Origin: Straminergon stramineum
Taxonomy: Eukaryota > Streptophyta > Bryopsida > Hypnales > Calliergonaceae
Direction of reading: 5' to 3'
Length of the DNA stretch: 64,000 nucleotides
Assembly: GCA_963920665.1 (NCBI GenBank)
Contig: OY987268.1
Coordinates: forward strand, 22,446,501-22,510,500
Shown piece by piece: positions 36,431 through 46,082 of the stretch (position 1 is its first letter; every line of letters starts with the position of its first letter). The notes under the pieces are model-generated. The model saw only the letters and a program-made list of their open reading frames with translations, ran no database searches and was not told the DNA's origin. A program made the translations under genes and the position numbers.

Positions 36431-37019
36431 AGACCTGAACTCACCCAAGACCTATATTCACCTCTATCTTAAAGTCACGTCAGTGCAGGAACCAACATAC
36501 CACAAGATGTGAGCCATCTCCAACTCTAATGAAGTCAAGCTTAATTGCATCTTCCATACACTATAATTGACATGTCCTTCAATGCTCGTAGTTAGTTAAT
36601 ACTACAGAATTAGTCTATAAATACAGAAATTTTAGTATGACTAATTAGAGAAATTGAAGAGGGTTTTCCAAACCCTAAACCCTAACCCTATACCCTAAAC
36701 CCTATAGAAAAACCATGGACCTTCTCCATGTATGCGAGTCCAAAAGTAATGTACTTCTATTTTTTAGGATGGATAAAATGACACACACATGTGAGTTGCT
36801 TTTCATTATATGTCGTAAAAATGTTTGAACTCTTAAACCTTGTACTTGTAAGATAAAAACCATTCAAAGTGTCATTTCCTAACTTTTTAATCTTCAATAA
36901 ATTGAATATTCATTCACCCCTTCAAATGTGTTTTAAATCCCCTTGATGTATCAAGGGGAGGACTATATTGAAATTCCTATGTTGGAGGATGGAAAATGAA
37001 ATGATGAGGAGAAGGGCTT
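36431..37019. other. Unique-like interior of the nested hAT element
   Basis: Matches the giant element's 32080-32590 in inverted orientation (landmarks CTTAAAGTCACGTCAG, GATGTGAGCCATCTCCAAC, ACCTTCTCCATGTATG). No frames of interest. Confidence 0.7.
36670..36706 (-). repeat. Interstitial telomere-like block in the nested element
   Basis: AAACCCTAAACCCTAACCCT followed by ATACCCTAAACCCTA, the complement of 32361-32396, including the same ATACCCT variant unit. Confidence 0.75.
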
Positions 37020-37690
37020 CCTCAAGTCTCCATTTCGTAAACCACTTCTTATGTAGATAAAAAGATTTCTTCTTCATGCATCCCACAATGTTAGTATTTT
37101 TTTTGTACATGGTTTCCCCTAAAAGGGAAGGTCTCCTCTCAATGTACTCCCTCCAAAAATTAAAATAGGAAATGGTCATGTTGAATTTTACATGAGCATG
37201 AGGGAAAAAAAAAATGTCAATTAGAAGAGCTTCCCCAAGTCTCCATTTTTTAAAACCACTTCTTATGTAGATAAAAAGATTTCTTCTTCATGCATCCCAC
37301 GGTGTTAGTATTTTTTTTGTACATGGTTTCCCCTAAAAGGGAAGGTCTCCTCTCAATGTACTCCCTCCAAAAATTAAAATAGGAAATGGTCACGTTGAAT
37401 TTGACATGACCACGAAGGAAAAATAAAATGTCAAGGAGAAGAGCTTCCCCAAGTCTCCATTTCTTAAACCACTTCTTATGTAGATAAGAAGATTTCTTCT
37501 TTGTGCATCCCACGATGTTAGTATTTTTTTTGTACATGATTTCCCCCAAAAGGGAAGGTCTCCTCTCAATGTACTCCCTCCAAAAATTAAAATAGGAAAT
37601 GGTTACGTTGAATTTGACATGACCACAAGGATGGATGAAGGAGAAATGAAATGTTAGGAAAAAGGGCTTTTCCAAATCTCCACTTCCTAA
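37020..37690 (-). repeat. 213-214 bp tandem repeat (nested copy), three units
   Basis: GTCTCCATTT landmarks at 37026, 37239, 37453 and a variant at 37677 give spacings of 213, 214 and about 224 bp. On the minus strand the units translate to a repeated peptide containing REYIERRPSLLGE and CMKKKSFYLHKKWF. One 141-codon frame (37675-37250) runs through two units. I treat this as a repeat rather than a gene because other units shift frame. Confidence 0.8.
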
Positions 37691-37859
37691 ACCAATTTGC
37701 TTTCTTTATTACTTAATTAACTTTTGATCACTTAGTATTGAATGCCTTAGTTTTAGGATTTTCTGGAGTTATTCCTCAGAAAAGGGGGGAGTGGTACTTG
37801 AAAAGTTTGAACGCCTTCCCTCCACTTTGTAAGGGGGGAAACTCAAACTCATGTTTTCT

Positions 37860-38450
37860 GGCGCCCCTAACCCGCGGTCGCCCCATACGCAGCCGCCTCC
37901 ATCGTCATGAACTAGAAGACTTCTTGAGTCTGAGACCTGCAGTTGCCCCATCAGCCGCGGTCGCCCAAGAAATGACCTGTGGTCGCCCCCCTAAGCCCCC
38001 TTCTACCTGCATTTACCCCCCTAGACCCGCACTCACCCCCCTAGACGCGTAGTCGCCCCCTTCTACCCGCACTCGCCCCCCCTGGACCCGCACTCGCCCC
38101 CCCTTGGACCCGCACTTGCCCCCCCTGGACCCGCACTCGCCCCTCCTGGACCTGCACTCGCCCCCCCTGGACCCGCACTCGCCCCCCCTGGACCCGCACT
38201 CGCCCCCCTCTCGACCTGTAGTCGCCTTGGATTGGACCTGTAGTCGCCCCGGATTGAACCCGCAGTCGCCCTCATTCTAGGACCCGAGGTCGCCCCATCT
38301 TACCCGCACGCGCCCCACCCGCACTCGCCCCACCCCTCGACTTGTAGTCGCCCTAGATTGGACCCGCAGTCGCCCCAGATTGAACCCGCAGTCGCCCTCA
38401 TTCTAGAACCCGCAGTCGCCCCACCCATAGTCGCCTATGGTGACGTGGTC
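37860..38450 (+). repeat. GC-rich array next to the nested R end
   Basis: ACCCGCAGTCGCCCC-type modules. From 38030 to 38215 there are about eight units of a ~25-bp repeat (CCCCCTGGACCCGCACTCGC), then a ~55-bp repeat with GATTGGACCCGCAGTCGCC. Confidence 0.88.
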
Positions 38451-38645
38451 AAAGCTTTCCACGTCACTATTGACAACCCGCCACGTAAGATAAAAATTTT
38501 GGCTGCCCTGCCCGAAAACCCTAAACCCTAATTTCGCGCTCGTCAAATTTGTCTCGTATATGCGACACTCGTCTTATACGACATGCGACATCAGACGAAC
38601 AACTCGACACCCAAACCCCAAAACACGTTCGACAGAACAACCCTG
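38423..38645 (-). repeat. hAT R end of the nested element
   Basis: Reverse complement of the giant element's 23253-23475. It keeps CpG at most sites where the giant copy has TG or CA. Confidence 0.85.
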
Positions 38646-38653
38646 GTGGAGAC
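38646..38653 (+). repeat. 8-bp target-site duplication of nested hAT, right copy (GTGGAGAC)
   Basis: Identical to 33945-33952. The interrupted minisatellite unit resumes here with GTGGAGACCAATTTGG. Confidence 0.95.
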
Positions 38654-38990
38654 CAATTTGGTAGAATGGAGGGCGACTACGGGTGGGGGGCGAGTTCAAG
38701 TCTTGGGCGACCGTGGAAGGGGGCTACTTCAGGTCTTGTTGGTCTCGAGACCAATTTGGTGGAATGGGGTGATTGCAGGTGGGGGGCGAGTTTAGGTCCT
38801 GGGTGACCACGGGTGGAGGTTGGATTTCTAGCTTGGTGTTGTTGAGTCCAATTTCGTGGAATGAGGTGCGACTATGGGTAGGGGTTGGATTTCTGGCTTG
38901 GTGTTCTTGAGCCCAATTTGGTGGAATGGGAGGCGACTGCGGGTGGAGGGCGAGTTCAGGTCCTGGGTGTCCACGGGTGGGGGCGTGCCT
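38646..38990 (+). repeat. GC-rich minisatellite, block 4 continued
   Basis: Continuation of 32590-33952 on the far side of the nested insertion, with the same alternating units. It ends near GGGGGCGTGCC at 38986. Confidence 0.88.
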
Positions 38991-40454
38991 TCCAATCCAA
39001 AGAAGTTTTAATAAGTATAACAAGTTGAACTTTTAACATCCAAGAACAAGTCACTTCATTAGGACTTTGGGGTCTTCAAGGCATCTTCGGGTGATGCATG
39101 GAAGTTATTGGCTTCTTGGAAGTCATTGTTCTTGTGGAGGTCTCGGGTTTGATCCCCAATGAGATCAATTTGGTTTGGTCCTTGTAGCCAACCAATAGCA
39201 AAGAAAAAAAAAGACATCAAGCTAATTCCCTATGGTATGTAGGAGGGAAGGTGATTTGATTCTCAAGGCCTAGAAGATGGTCCATGAGAGTTATAAGAAA
39301 TTAGTATTGAGTTTAGAACGGAGATGTGTGTGGTGCAACCTTGCACCTCATACATCTCCGTTCTAAACTCAATACTGACCGTCTAAACCCTCATAGTACA
39401 TCTCCAAAATCTTGGGAATCAAATGATGTTTCCTGCTTACCTATCGGAGTAACCGAACTTGACGTTTTGTCTCTTTGGGGAGAGATTATTTTTTGTATAC
39501 AAAAGTTTAAGTAAACCTTGGATAGCTTTTACAAGAACATATTGAATGTCCTCTATAGAATACTTAGCCAAAGAAATCGTACATTGTATAAGGATTTGCA
39601 TGTGACGGTTCATTTTTAAACGATGGGGTGGCTAATTTTGAGTCCATAAATGATAGAAATTCTCTACATAGGATAGAAGAGCATCTCATCATCCTGTAAA
39701 TTTTGTAGTGTAAGAAGGGGTGGTCCTCCTTGGAAAGTTTACTTCCAAAGACCGCATCTATAATTTGTAACTTAACAATTTACAACGTCTAAGAAAGATG
39801 ATTTCGAAGGTGTCCCACTTGTCCATTTAGAAATTTCTTGTATCTTGTGGGTGACCAATTTTGAAGGATTGGCATGCAAAAAAAAGAAATGATAGCATTC
39901 AAACACCCTTGATGGTTTCAACAATGTCTTCATCAAAGACAACAATCTTTTGACTTGATGTGCATATTCTTTATTTTTTGTTCATTTCAATGTGCTCACA
40001 ACATGGATTTTTGCATTTATGACCTCTTCCACCCCAAAAGGGTTTAGGGTTGAGTAAAAAAGCCGAATTCATGTTCAATGTAGAGAAAACTTGAAGAAAT
40101 TAGAAGAAGACTTTAGACACTTCTAAAGTAACCTCTATAATATTATTAGGCAATGGTAGAATGTAAGTATTTCAAGTTCTCCCTTTTTGTTTCAATAGAA
40201 GTCAATCATGTCACGTACTTTTATATTTTTGATTCCCTTTTTCCCTTTTGGTCCATTCCTTTTTTTTCTTTGTGAACATTGTAGACATATATTTGGAACC
40301 ATAAAGAAACAACTCAAAATCTCATTCCACATTCTAGACCATATCATAGTGGTCTTATGATTTTATTTGAAAGCAAGCAAAATAGAAGTGGGAAGTTGTA
40401 ATGCCAATGTTTCTACCCCATATCAAGGTTTCTTTTAGCTATTATTTATGATGG
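38991..40454. other. Unassigned interior of the giant hAT element
   Basis: AT-rich, without arrays or recognisable coding sequence. The only structured item is the hairpin at 39303-39376. The segment could be an older insertion within the element, but I found no clear ends. Confidence 0.45.
39303..39376. other. Strong 74-bp hairpin
   Basis: AGTATTGAGTTTAGAACGGA(GATGT) at 39303-39327 pairs perfectly with 39352-39376 over 25 bp. Inside it GGTGCAA and TTGCACC pair again around a CC loop. It could be a small-RNA precursor, a folded inverted duplication or a cruciform. I have no evidence for transcription. Confidence 0.7.
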
Positions 40455-40685
40455 TCCATCCTTTCTGGACCCGCGGTCGCCCCACACCAGTGGTCGCCCT
40501 AAAACCCGTGGTCGCCTACATCTGTAAGTACCTCTGGAACCCGCAGTCGCCTCCTCCCGTAGTCGCCCCAACCCGTAGTCGCCTCCATACCTGCAATCGC
40601 CCGTTTCGCATGTGCCAAACCCGCACACGCCCCAAGGCGACCTCGGGTACTTAAGCGGTCGCCCAGACCCGCGGTCGCCATTCTT
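40455..40685 (+). repeat. GC-rich array upstream of the kinase-like gene
   Basis: ACCCGCGGTCGCC-type modules, C-rich on the plus strand, ending with GGCGACCTCGGGTACTTAAG and two further modules just before the shared upstream element. Confidence 0.82.
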
Positions 40686-40695
40686 GGTCTTGCGT

Positions 40696-40735
40696 ATTGG
40701 CTTTCATCCACCTTGAAGTGGATGAATGCGTGCTC
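40696..40735 (+). promoter_or_regulatory. Shared upstream element, kinase-like gene copy
   Basis: GGCTTTCATCCACCTTGAAG followed by TGGATGAATGC. It lies about 90-130 bp before the ATG at 40826 and matches the elements before P1, P2 and P3. The core ATCCACnnnnnAGTGGAT is itself nearly palindromic. Confidence 0.65.
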
Positions 40736-40825
40736 GTGGGCCAAGGTGATTTCAGAAGGGGAAGTTTTTGCCCATTTTTCTCTCCAAGTTCAAGTCAAGA
40801 ACGCCTCGTTTTCCAAAAGAGGACC

Positions 40826-42401
40826 ATGTCTACTTCAAAGGAAGGAAGTAGTACGAGTCAGATATCGGCTTGGGACAAGGACCTTGATAATCCTACAACG
40901 TTTGTTGTAGATATAACTACCAAGGAGGTAATTGGGGGTGCCGGACCATCAAAGACAAAGAAGTCCAAGACAGCACAAGATAAGGACCCTACCTATCCTC
41001 CAACATGATATACGACCTATGCACATGAGGCTTGTCTGCAATGGTATGAGGAAAAAAGTGTACAATATTTGGAGAGGAAATACTTGAGAAGTAAAGAGGC
41101 ATGCATCCAATCCTTGAAGGATGAGTTGGAGGAATTTAATTATTACAAGGAAATGCAAGGAATCTTTAGACTATGCAGATGTGGATGAAGTGTATTTCAA
41201 CCAATGGCAAATGTGGATTGGCAATTGCCTACAAACTGGTATATTCAACACCAAGAAGTTGATGCTTGAGTTGTGACCTATAGTGCCTGGATTTGCAGAA
41301 ACAGAGAAGGCCTAGGAGTTCCATGAGAAGATGGATTGGTGGCAAATTGCAACAAAAAGATTGTCAAGGTCTGAAGCTAGGGGTATGGGGTGGCAAACAG
41401 ATGCATTGAAGGCTGCATTTACGAGAGATAGTGGTTCATGTATCATGTGGGTCTACTCAGAGGCCAAGGTGGTCCCACTTACTGGATTTGACCGTCAAGG
41501 AGGATATGCAAAGGTGCGCAAGGTACGCATTGAAGGGATGTCCACGATCCCAGCAGATGTACATTTTGCAGGGAAATTGTCAAAGCAAAAGAACAAACGC
41601 GATGTGAGGGTGGAACGGTCAGTGGAGGCTTTGGTATGCCTGTTGAATCATCCGGCCATTATTAAATTCCTAGCTGTCCATGACCAAACAATGGAAGCAT
41701 ACACTTTGTGGTGGAATGGTGGTAATTTCAAAGAGTTGCTTCATTTGAATGAGAAGGTGGTGCCACATGCGGAATGGCATGAAATCAAGTTGGTCAAGCA
41801 ACTTACAGGCCAACAACAAAAAGAAATTAGCCTCTTTCGAAGACACAAGGCGAAGTTGGTGTGGGCCCTTATTTATGTGACAAGTCTCGTGCACAATGAC
41901 TTGTCACCTGTGAACATATTGTTGCATTATCCCCCCTTCTCGGACGAAGAGATCAACATTGGGATTCGTGATTGGGGAATCGCGAGTCATATTCAAGAAG
42001 GAGCTCCCTCGCATTTTGGATATGAAAAATAGGAAAAACTTGATGCTGAGAGGATGGGCCATTGGTGGGCAGCTCCAGAGTTGTTCTATTTGTTTGGGCC
42101 AGAGGGTTTAGATACGAGTCTAGATGTGATGAAAGCGACCTACAAATATTCGGTGAAGTCTGACTCTTATTCGATTGGAAAGTTGACCCAATGCATGAAC
42201 ATAGAATACATGGTTGAATACGACAAGGACTTATTTAGAAATCATGAGTCATCAAGGTACTTTGCCATGAAGTTATGTGAACTAGGTAATCCTGATGTTA
42301 CCAAAAGACCAACATGTGCACAAGTGGTGGACCTCCTCATGGGTAAACCATGGTTCATGAAACCACCCGAATTCGTCTTTCAGAACTTTGTCCTCTCATA
42401 G
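40826..42401 (+). pseudogene. Passenger protein-kinase-like gene, broken by stops and a frameshift
   Basis: Start at 40826 (MSTSKEGSS). A Ser/Thr-rich and Lys-rich head and a coiled coil (YLERKYLRSKEACIQSLKDE) precede a kinase fold beginning near 41480. Visible kinase features are a Gly-rich loop QGGYAKVRKV, a Lys in HFAGKLSK, catalytic loop VHNDLSPVNILL (HRD as HND, with Asp and Asn kept), DWG in place of DFG (IRDWGIAS), AAPEL for the APE motif, SDSYSIGKL, and the late Arg in VTKRPT. The key catalytic residues are present, so the ancestor may have been an active kinase. Breaks: TGA near 41006, frame change near 41155, TGA near 41278, TAG near 41315, TAG at 42030-42032. It is likely a passenger of the transposon. 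The substrate is unknown. Confidence 0.82.
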
Positions 42402-42654
42402 GATTTGATGTAATAGTTTTCTCGCGGGAATAGTAACGTTGGCCACCTTTTGTGCATCCCATTTTGGAAAAGCAATGCAAGTGTATAAACTATTTTTAAT
42501 GTGAAGTGCATGTTTGGACCCAAAATATTGAGTATTGTACATACACATCACCTACTTGCATGCATTTGGGTTTGAATATGAATTCTTTGCATGGTTCATT
42601 TGGGGGTAAGGCAATCTATTTGTTAAGGCAATCTAATTTCACTATTCAGTGAAG
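42402..42654. other. Spacer downstream of the kinase-like gene
   Basis: AT-rich and presumably the 3' UTR region. Nothing else seen. Confidence 0.5.
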
Positions 42655-43000
42655 GTATGTGTCGTCGCGGTCGGGAGTTTGGGACCCGTGGTCGCCCCAG
42701 ACCCGCAAGTGCCCCCAGTAGTAGTTGCCCCAGACCTGCAATCGCTCAAGACCCGCACGCGCCCCCCAGTCGCAGTCGCCCCAGACTCGCATGCGCCCCC
42801 AGTTGGGGTTCCCCTCACCCACGGTCGCCTCAGACCTGTGGTCGCCCCAAACCCATAGTCGCCATCACCCGCAGTCGTTGGCGGTGGTCCTAGACCTACA
42901 GTCGCCTTCCTGACCTACACACGCCCCCCCCCTGTGGACCCGCATGCGCCCCATCTAGAGCCGCGCTCGCCTTGAGGCAACTGCGGGTACAAAATCGGAG
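42655..43000 (+). repeat. GC-rich array upstream of P2
   Basis: CCCGCAGTCGCCCCAGACC-type modules of about 20-25 bp, C-rich on the plus strand, ending with GAGGCAACTGCGGGTAC. Confidence 0.82.
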
Positions 43001-43035
43001 TCCAAACGCATAGTCTCCCGTCTTTCCCTTTTGTG

Positions 43036-43075
43036 CCTTGTCTTTTATCCACCTGGAAGTGGCTAATTGCAAGCT
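43036..43075 (+). promoter_or_regulatory. Shared upstream element, P2 copy
   Basis: CTTGTCTTTTATCCACCTGG followed by AAGTGGCTAATTGC, about 235-270 bp before the P2 start. It is closest to the P3 copy (CTTGTCTTATATCC...AGTGGCTA). Confidence 0.65.
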
Positions 43076-43309
43076 TGAGAGGGGAGGTGGGTGTTGTGAG
43101 GAGGATATTCTATGTCTCCTCATGTCACTTTCATCCATCGATTGTAAATCATGCTGAATTGTTTGAAACTTGATTGTGATTGTAAATGTTGATGTATTTG
43201 TAAATGTGAATTACCACGAGATAATAGATTTAAGTTTGTACAACAAGGTTTTAGGCTTGGTATATTTGGCATAGTATCCGAGTATAATTGATTGTATAGA
43301 TTGAGCACT

Positions 43310-44757
43310 ATGGAGAATGAGCCCCCACCATTGACGCCTGCCACAATCAAACGCCTTACACGACAAGAGATGAAGCTCATCCGTGACAAGGGTTGGAAAC
43401 GGTCCAGTAAAATTCACAAAAAGCGTGTGGCCATTTTGATCCATCCATAGATTAAGGCATTTAAAGGTTGGAGAAATGAACTTGAGCCTTGGAGTTACAA
43501 AACCGTTTGCAAATACGTGGATTGGTGCTACATCAGCAAATTCTTTCCCTTGTGTCGACACAAAGAACATCTGAAGCAAAACAAAGTAAATCTTGCATAC
43601 TCGAAGGACGAGGGCTTTATACTTAGATGTTGTGAGGTGTGGAAGCACTTGTATTTGGAGGACTCAACTTACCGAAATGACAATTTCTGTTTTTTTCTTG
43701 TGAGAATGGTGTATGCTGAATATGTGTTGAAGGAGGTGGATTGGTCAACATTGAAGGAGGTCCCTATTGCGATCATTCCGAAGACTGCAAAAATTTTACC
43801 ACCAGATGAACCTGTGGATGTAAAGAAGATGTTATCCAAGGTGAAGCGTGGGAAGTCATTTGTTCGCGATGAAAGCGTGGTTTGGTTAGAGACTTCTAGC
43901 TCTGATCAACACACCCATGAATACGATGGAGCGATGACGAGGAGGTTGCCATACAAGAATCTAGGCCGGCTATGGATGTGGGAGTCGACCAAAATGGACA
44001 ATCTGCCCAAAAGCCCATCATAGTACAAGACACGGATGAAGAAGGCATGGATGATGGGGTGGCTAGGAAAGTGAACCCCGTTTTGCGAGAGGGTGACGGG
44101 AGTGGCGGAGGAAGCGATTCAGAACATGAAGAGGCAATGTTGCTTGCCAAAATAGAAAGTGCAAAATTAGCATTGCGTGCAAAGAACGAGCAATTGAAAA
44201 ATTTGAAGGAGTAAGAAGTGAATCTCACTTTCGTAGAGGTGTTGAAGCAATGGTTGAAGGCCATAACAAACATCATCGAAGAGAATGACAAGGGCTTCCA
44301 TTCCTTCAAAAGAAATAACGATTTTTATTTGAAGGAAATGAAGAGTGGGAAGGTGCATAAAATGTACCATTATTTGATATGGGAATCAAAACTCGAAACC
44401 CTTGTTTGCAAACGCTAGGAGGTACAAAATGAAAGGCGAAGCCTAGAACTTCAAATAATGGAGAAGAAAAAAGAATATTACGAGACCGCCGTCCAGCACG
44501 TTCCAAAAGTAGAGCTTTTGGCTTCTTCCTCAACATATGGTAGTGTTGCTGGAGAAGTAGCAACACTTGAGAAGTTGGTGAAGTTCCATGAGCAAAGATT
44601 ACCATTGATGCTATCGGAGTTGGAAGCTCTAAGGGCAGAAAGGTTTTTTTTTTCGGATTGGTATAAGTGGAATAGAGCTAGTATAGGGAAGTCTGATGCA
44701 GAATTACAACAAATGGGTCCGGAGCCCATTTTGAAGGACTACCTCAACACAAAATAA
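43310..44757 (+). pseudogene. Passenger gene P2: novel WC-x-I domain, coiled-coil protein, broken
   Basis: Paralogue of P1 and P3 of unknown function. Start at 43310 (MENEPPPLTPATIKR). A basic head is followed by the shared domain (codons 49-148): AFKGW, YVDWCYISKFFP, RHKEHLKQNKVNLAYSKDEG, RCCEVW, MVYAEY, VDWSTLK. An acidic linker (DTDEEGMDD) and then Glu/Lys/Leu-rich coiled coils follow, including EYYETAVQHVPKVE and ATLEKLVKFHEQRLPLML. Breaks: TAG at 43448-43450, a frame change near 43925, TAA at 44212-44214, TAG at 44416-44418. Ancestral length is about 480 residues, like P1 (about 460). It lies about 0.9 kb downstream of the kinase-like gene, on the same strand, behind its own array and upstream element, so it is a separate unit. 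Confidence 0.78.
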
Positions 44758-46082
44758 AATACCTAGGAATACAATGAGTACAAATACTTTTACCACGATT
44801 ATTTTGTATTTTGCCTATCGTGGTGTTATAAAGAAATGCAATGTTTTGAGATAAAACAATGTATATGGTTGCTTGAAGCAATGTGTGTACTAGAATAGTT
44901 AAATTGGTGTGGGCACACTAGTGGCATGCATGGAAGGGAGAAAATGCCACACCATTTTTGGATTTTACATTTTTTCTATATGGATGAATATGTCTTTCTC
45001 ATGTTTTGGGAGAAGGTGATGGTATGATGAATGGAATGGGATTTTCACACATAATTACAATTGAATAGGAACATGGGATTGATGGGAAGTTCTTGATTCT
45101 TGACCGTAAAAGTTGACATAGTATTTTGTGAGAATGTTCTCGTGAAATCTACAGTACTACTTGTATTTATGATTTTCATATGAATAGTGGAGAACAAAGA
45201 ACCAATTATGCCCAAAATACCATATTAATCGAGGAAATTTATTGGGCTTATTTGTCTCGGGTGATTTGCTTCATTATTCCTCCTTGTATATAGGATTTTT
45301 TAGAATTCTAGCTTTAGCATAATTTGAAGAAAATTACAATGGATATTGAGGAATTAGATAGGTTTTATATGTAAGTTGGCCTACTCATATTTTTTATGAA
45401 TTAAAATTTTGACCTCCAAGGACAGGGTGAACCATTTGAAGGTATGGTAATGTGAAGTCAACAAGTCAACATCCACAAAAAGGGGCATGTTGTATTTGAA
45501 TGACTTTTATTCCTTCTTTGGCCAAGTATCTTGAAAGCTTAGAGGAAAAGATACCTATAATTAGAACCTCATGATTTTAAAGAATATGAAAGGAAATATC
45601 CAATTAGACAATGATGCTCCACTCTAGTGACTAGTGACCTAGTTTTCTTCTCAATGCAAGTGAAATTAATTTGAAAAGTTAAACTTTAGGAGCTTTTTTT
45701 ATTTGATTCATACAAACTATTTTTGGAAGAACTAGAAAAGATCATTCTCGATATGATTTCAGAAATTGGTACTTTGGTAGAGAGGAAAAAAAGGTAGTAT
45801 TAAATAAAAATTAATGCCATATGGAATTGCCATACATAAGTATGCTAGGAAGTTGTAGAAGTGGAATGAAAGAAGCAAACCCTAAACCACTCCATCGTAC
45901 TTGCCAAAACAACTAGAAACATAGTGTAACTAAAACCTAACCCTTACTTGTCATCTATTATGATGAGAAGTAAGGCTAAATTGCATGATTCCTATGAATG
46001 TCTAGTCAATTACATTTGGGTTGTTTTGAAAGCCACTTCCTTCACCTTCTTCGTAGGTCGATGCTTCCCCAACCCCTAGCTT
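44758..46082. other. Non-coding spacer between P2 and the RING gene
   Basis: AT-rich. It holds the 3' sides of two convergent genes. No gene, RNA or array seen. Confidence 0.5.

Larger units (their letters stand above)
33953..38645 (+). mobile_element. Nested non-autonomous hAT element (4,693 bp)
   Basis: Ends CATGGTTGTTCCGG and, in reverse complement, CAGGGTTGTTCTGTCG, with GTGGAGAC on both sides. Its L end (33953 onward) matches the reverse complement of the giant element's right end for over 400 bp. Its R end matches the giant's left end for about 220 bp. The interior is GC-rich arrays, a 213-bp tandem repeat and a telomere-like block, all inverted relative to the giant. It has no transposase or passenger gene. 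It is best read as an internal-deletion relative inserted into the giant element's minisatellite. Confidence 0.95.

Noticed and set aside
23253..38645. Reading the long inverted repeat between 23253 and 38645 as the two ends of one 15.4-kb element
   Set aside because: The flanking octamers do not match (CTCAAAAT versus GTGGAGAC). Each end instead pairs perfectly with another: 23253 with 53166, and 33953 with 38645. The inverted repeat arises because both elements have an R end and lie in opposite orientations.
39140..39170. Sequence resembling a tRNA B box (GGGTTTGATCCCC)
   Set aside because: No matching A box or cloverleaf can be folded around it. The same check failed at other GGTTCnA-like sites, so I report no tRNA.
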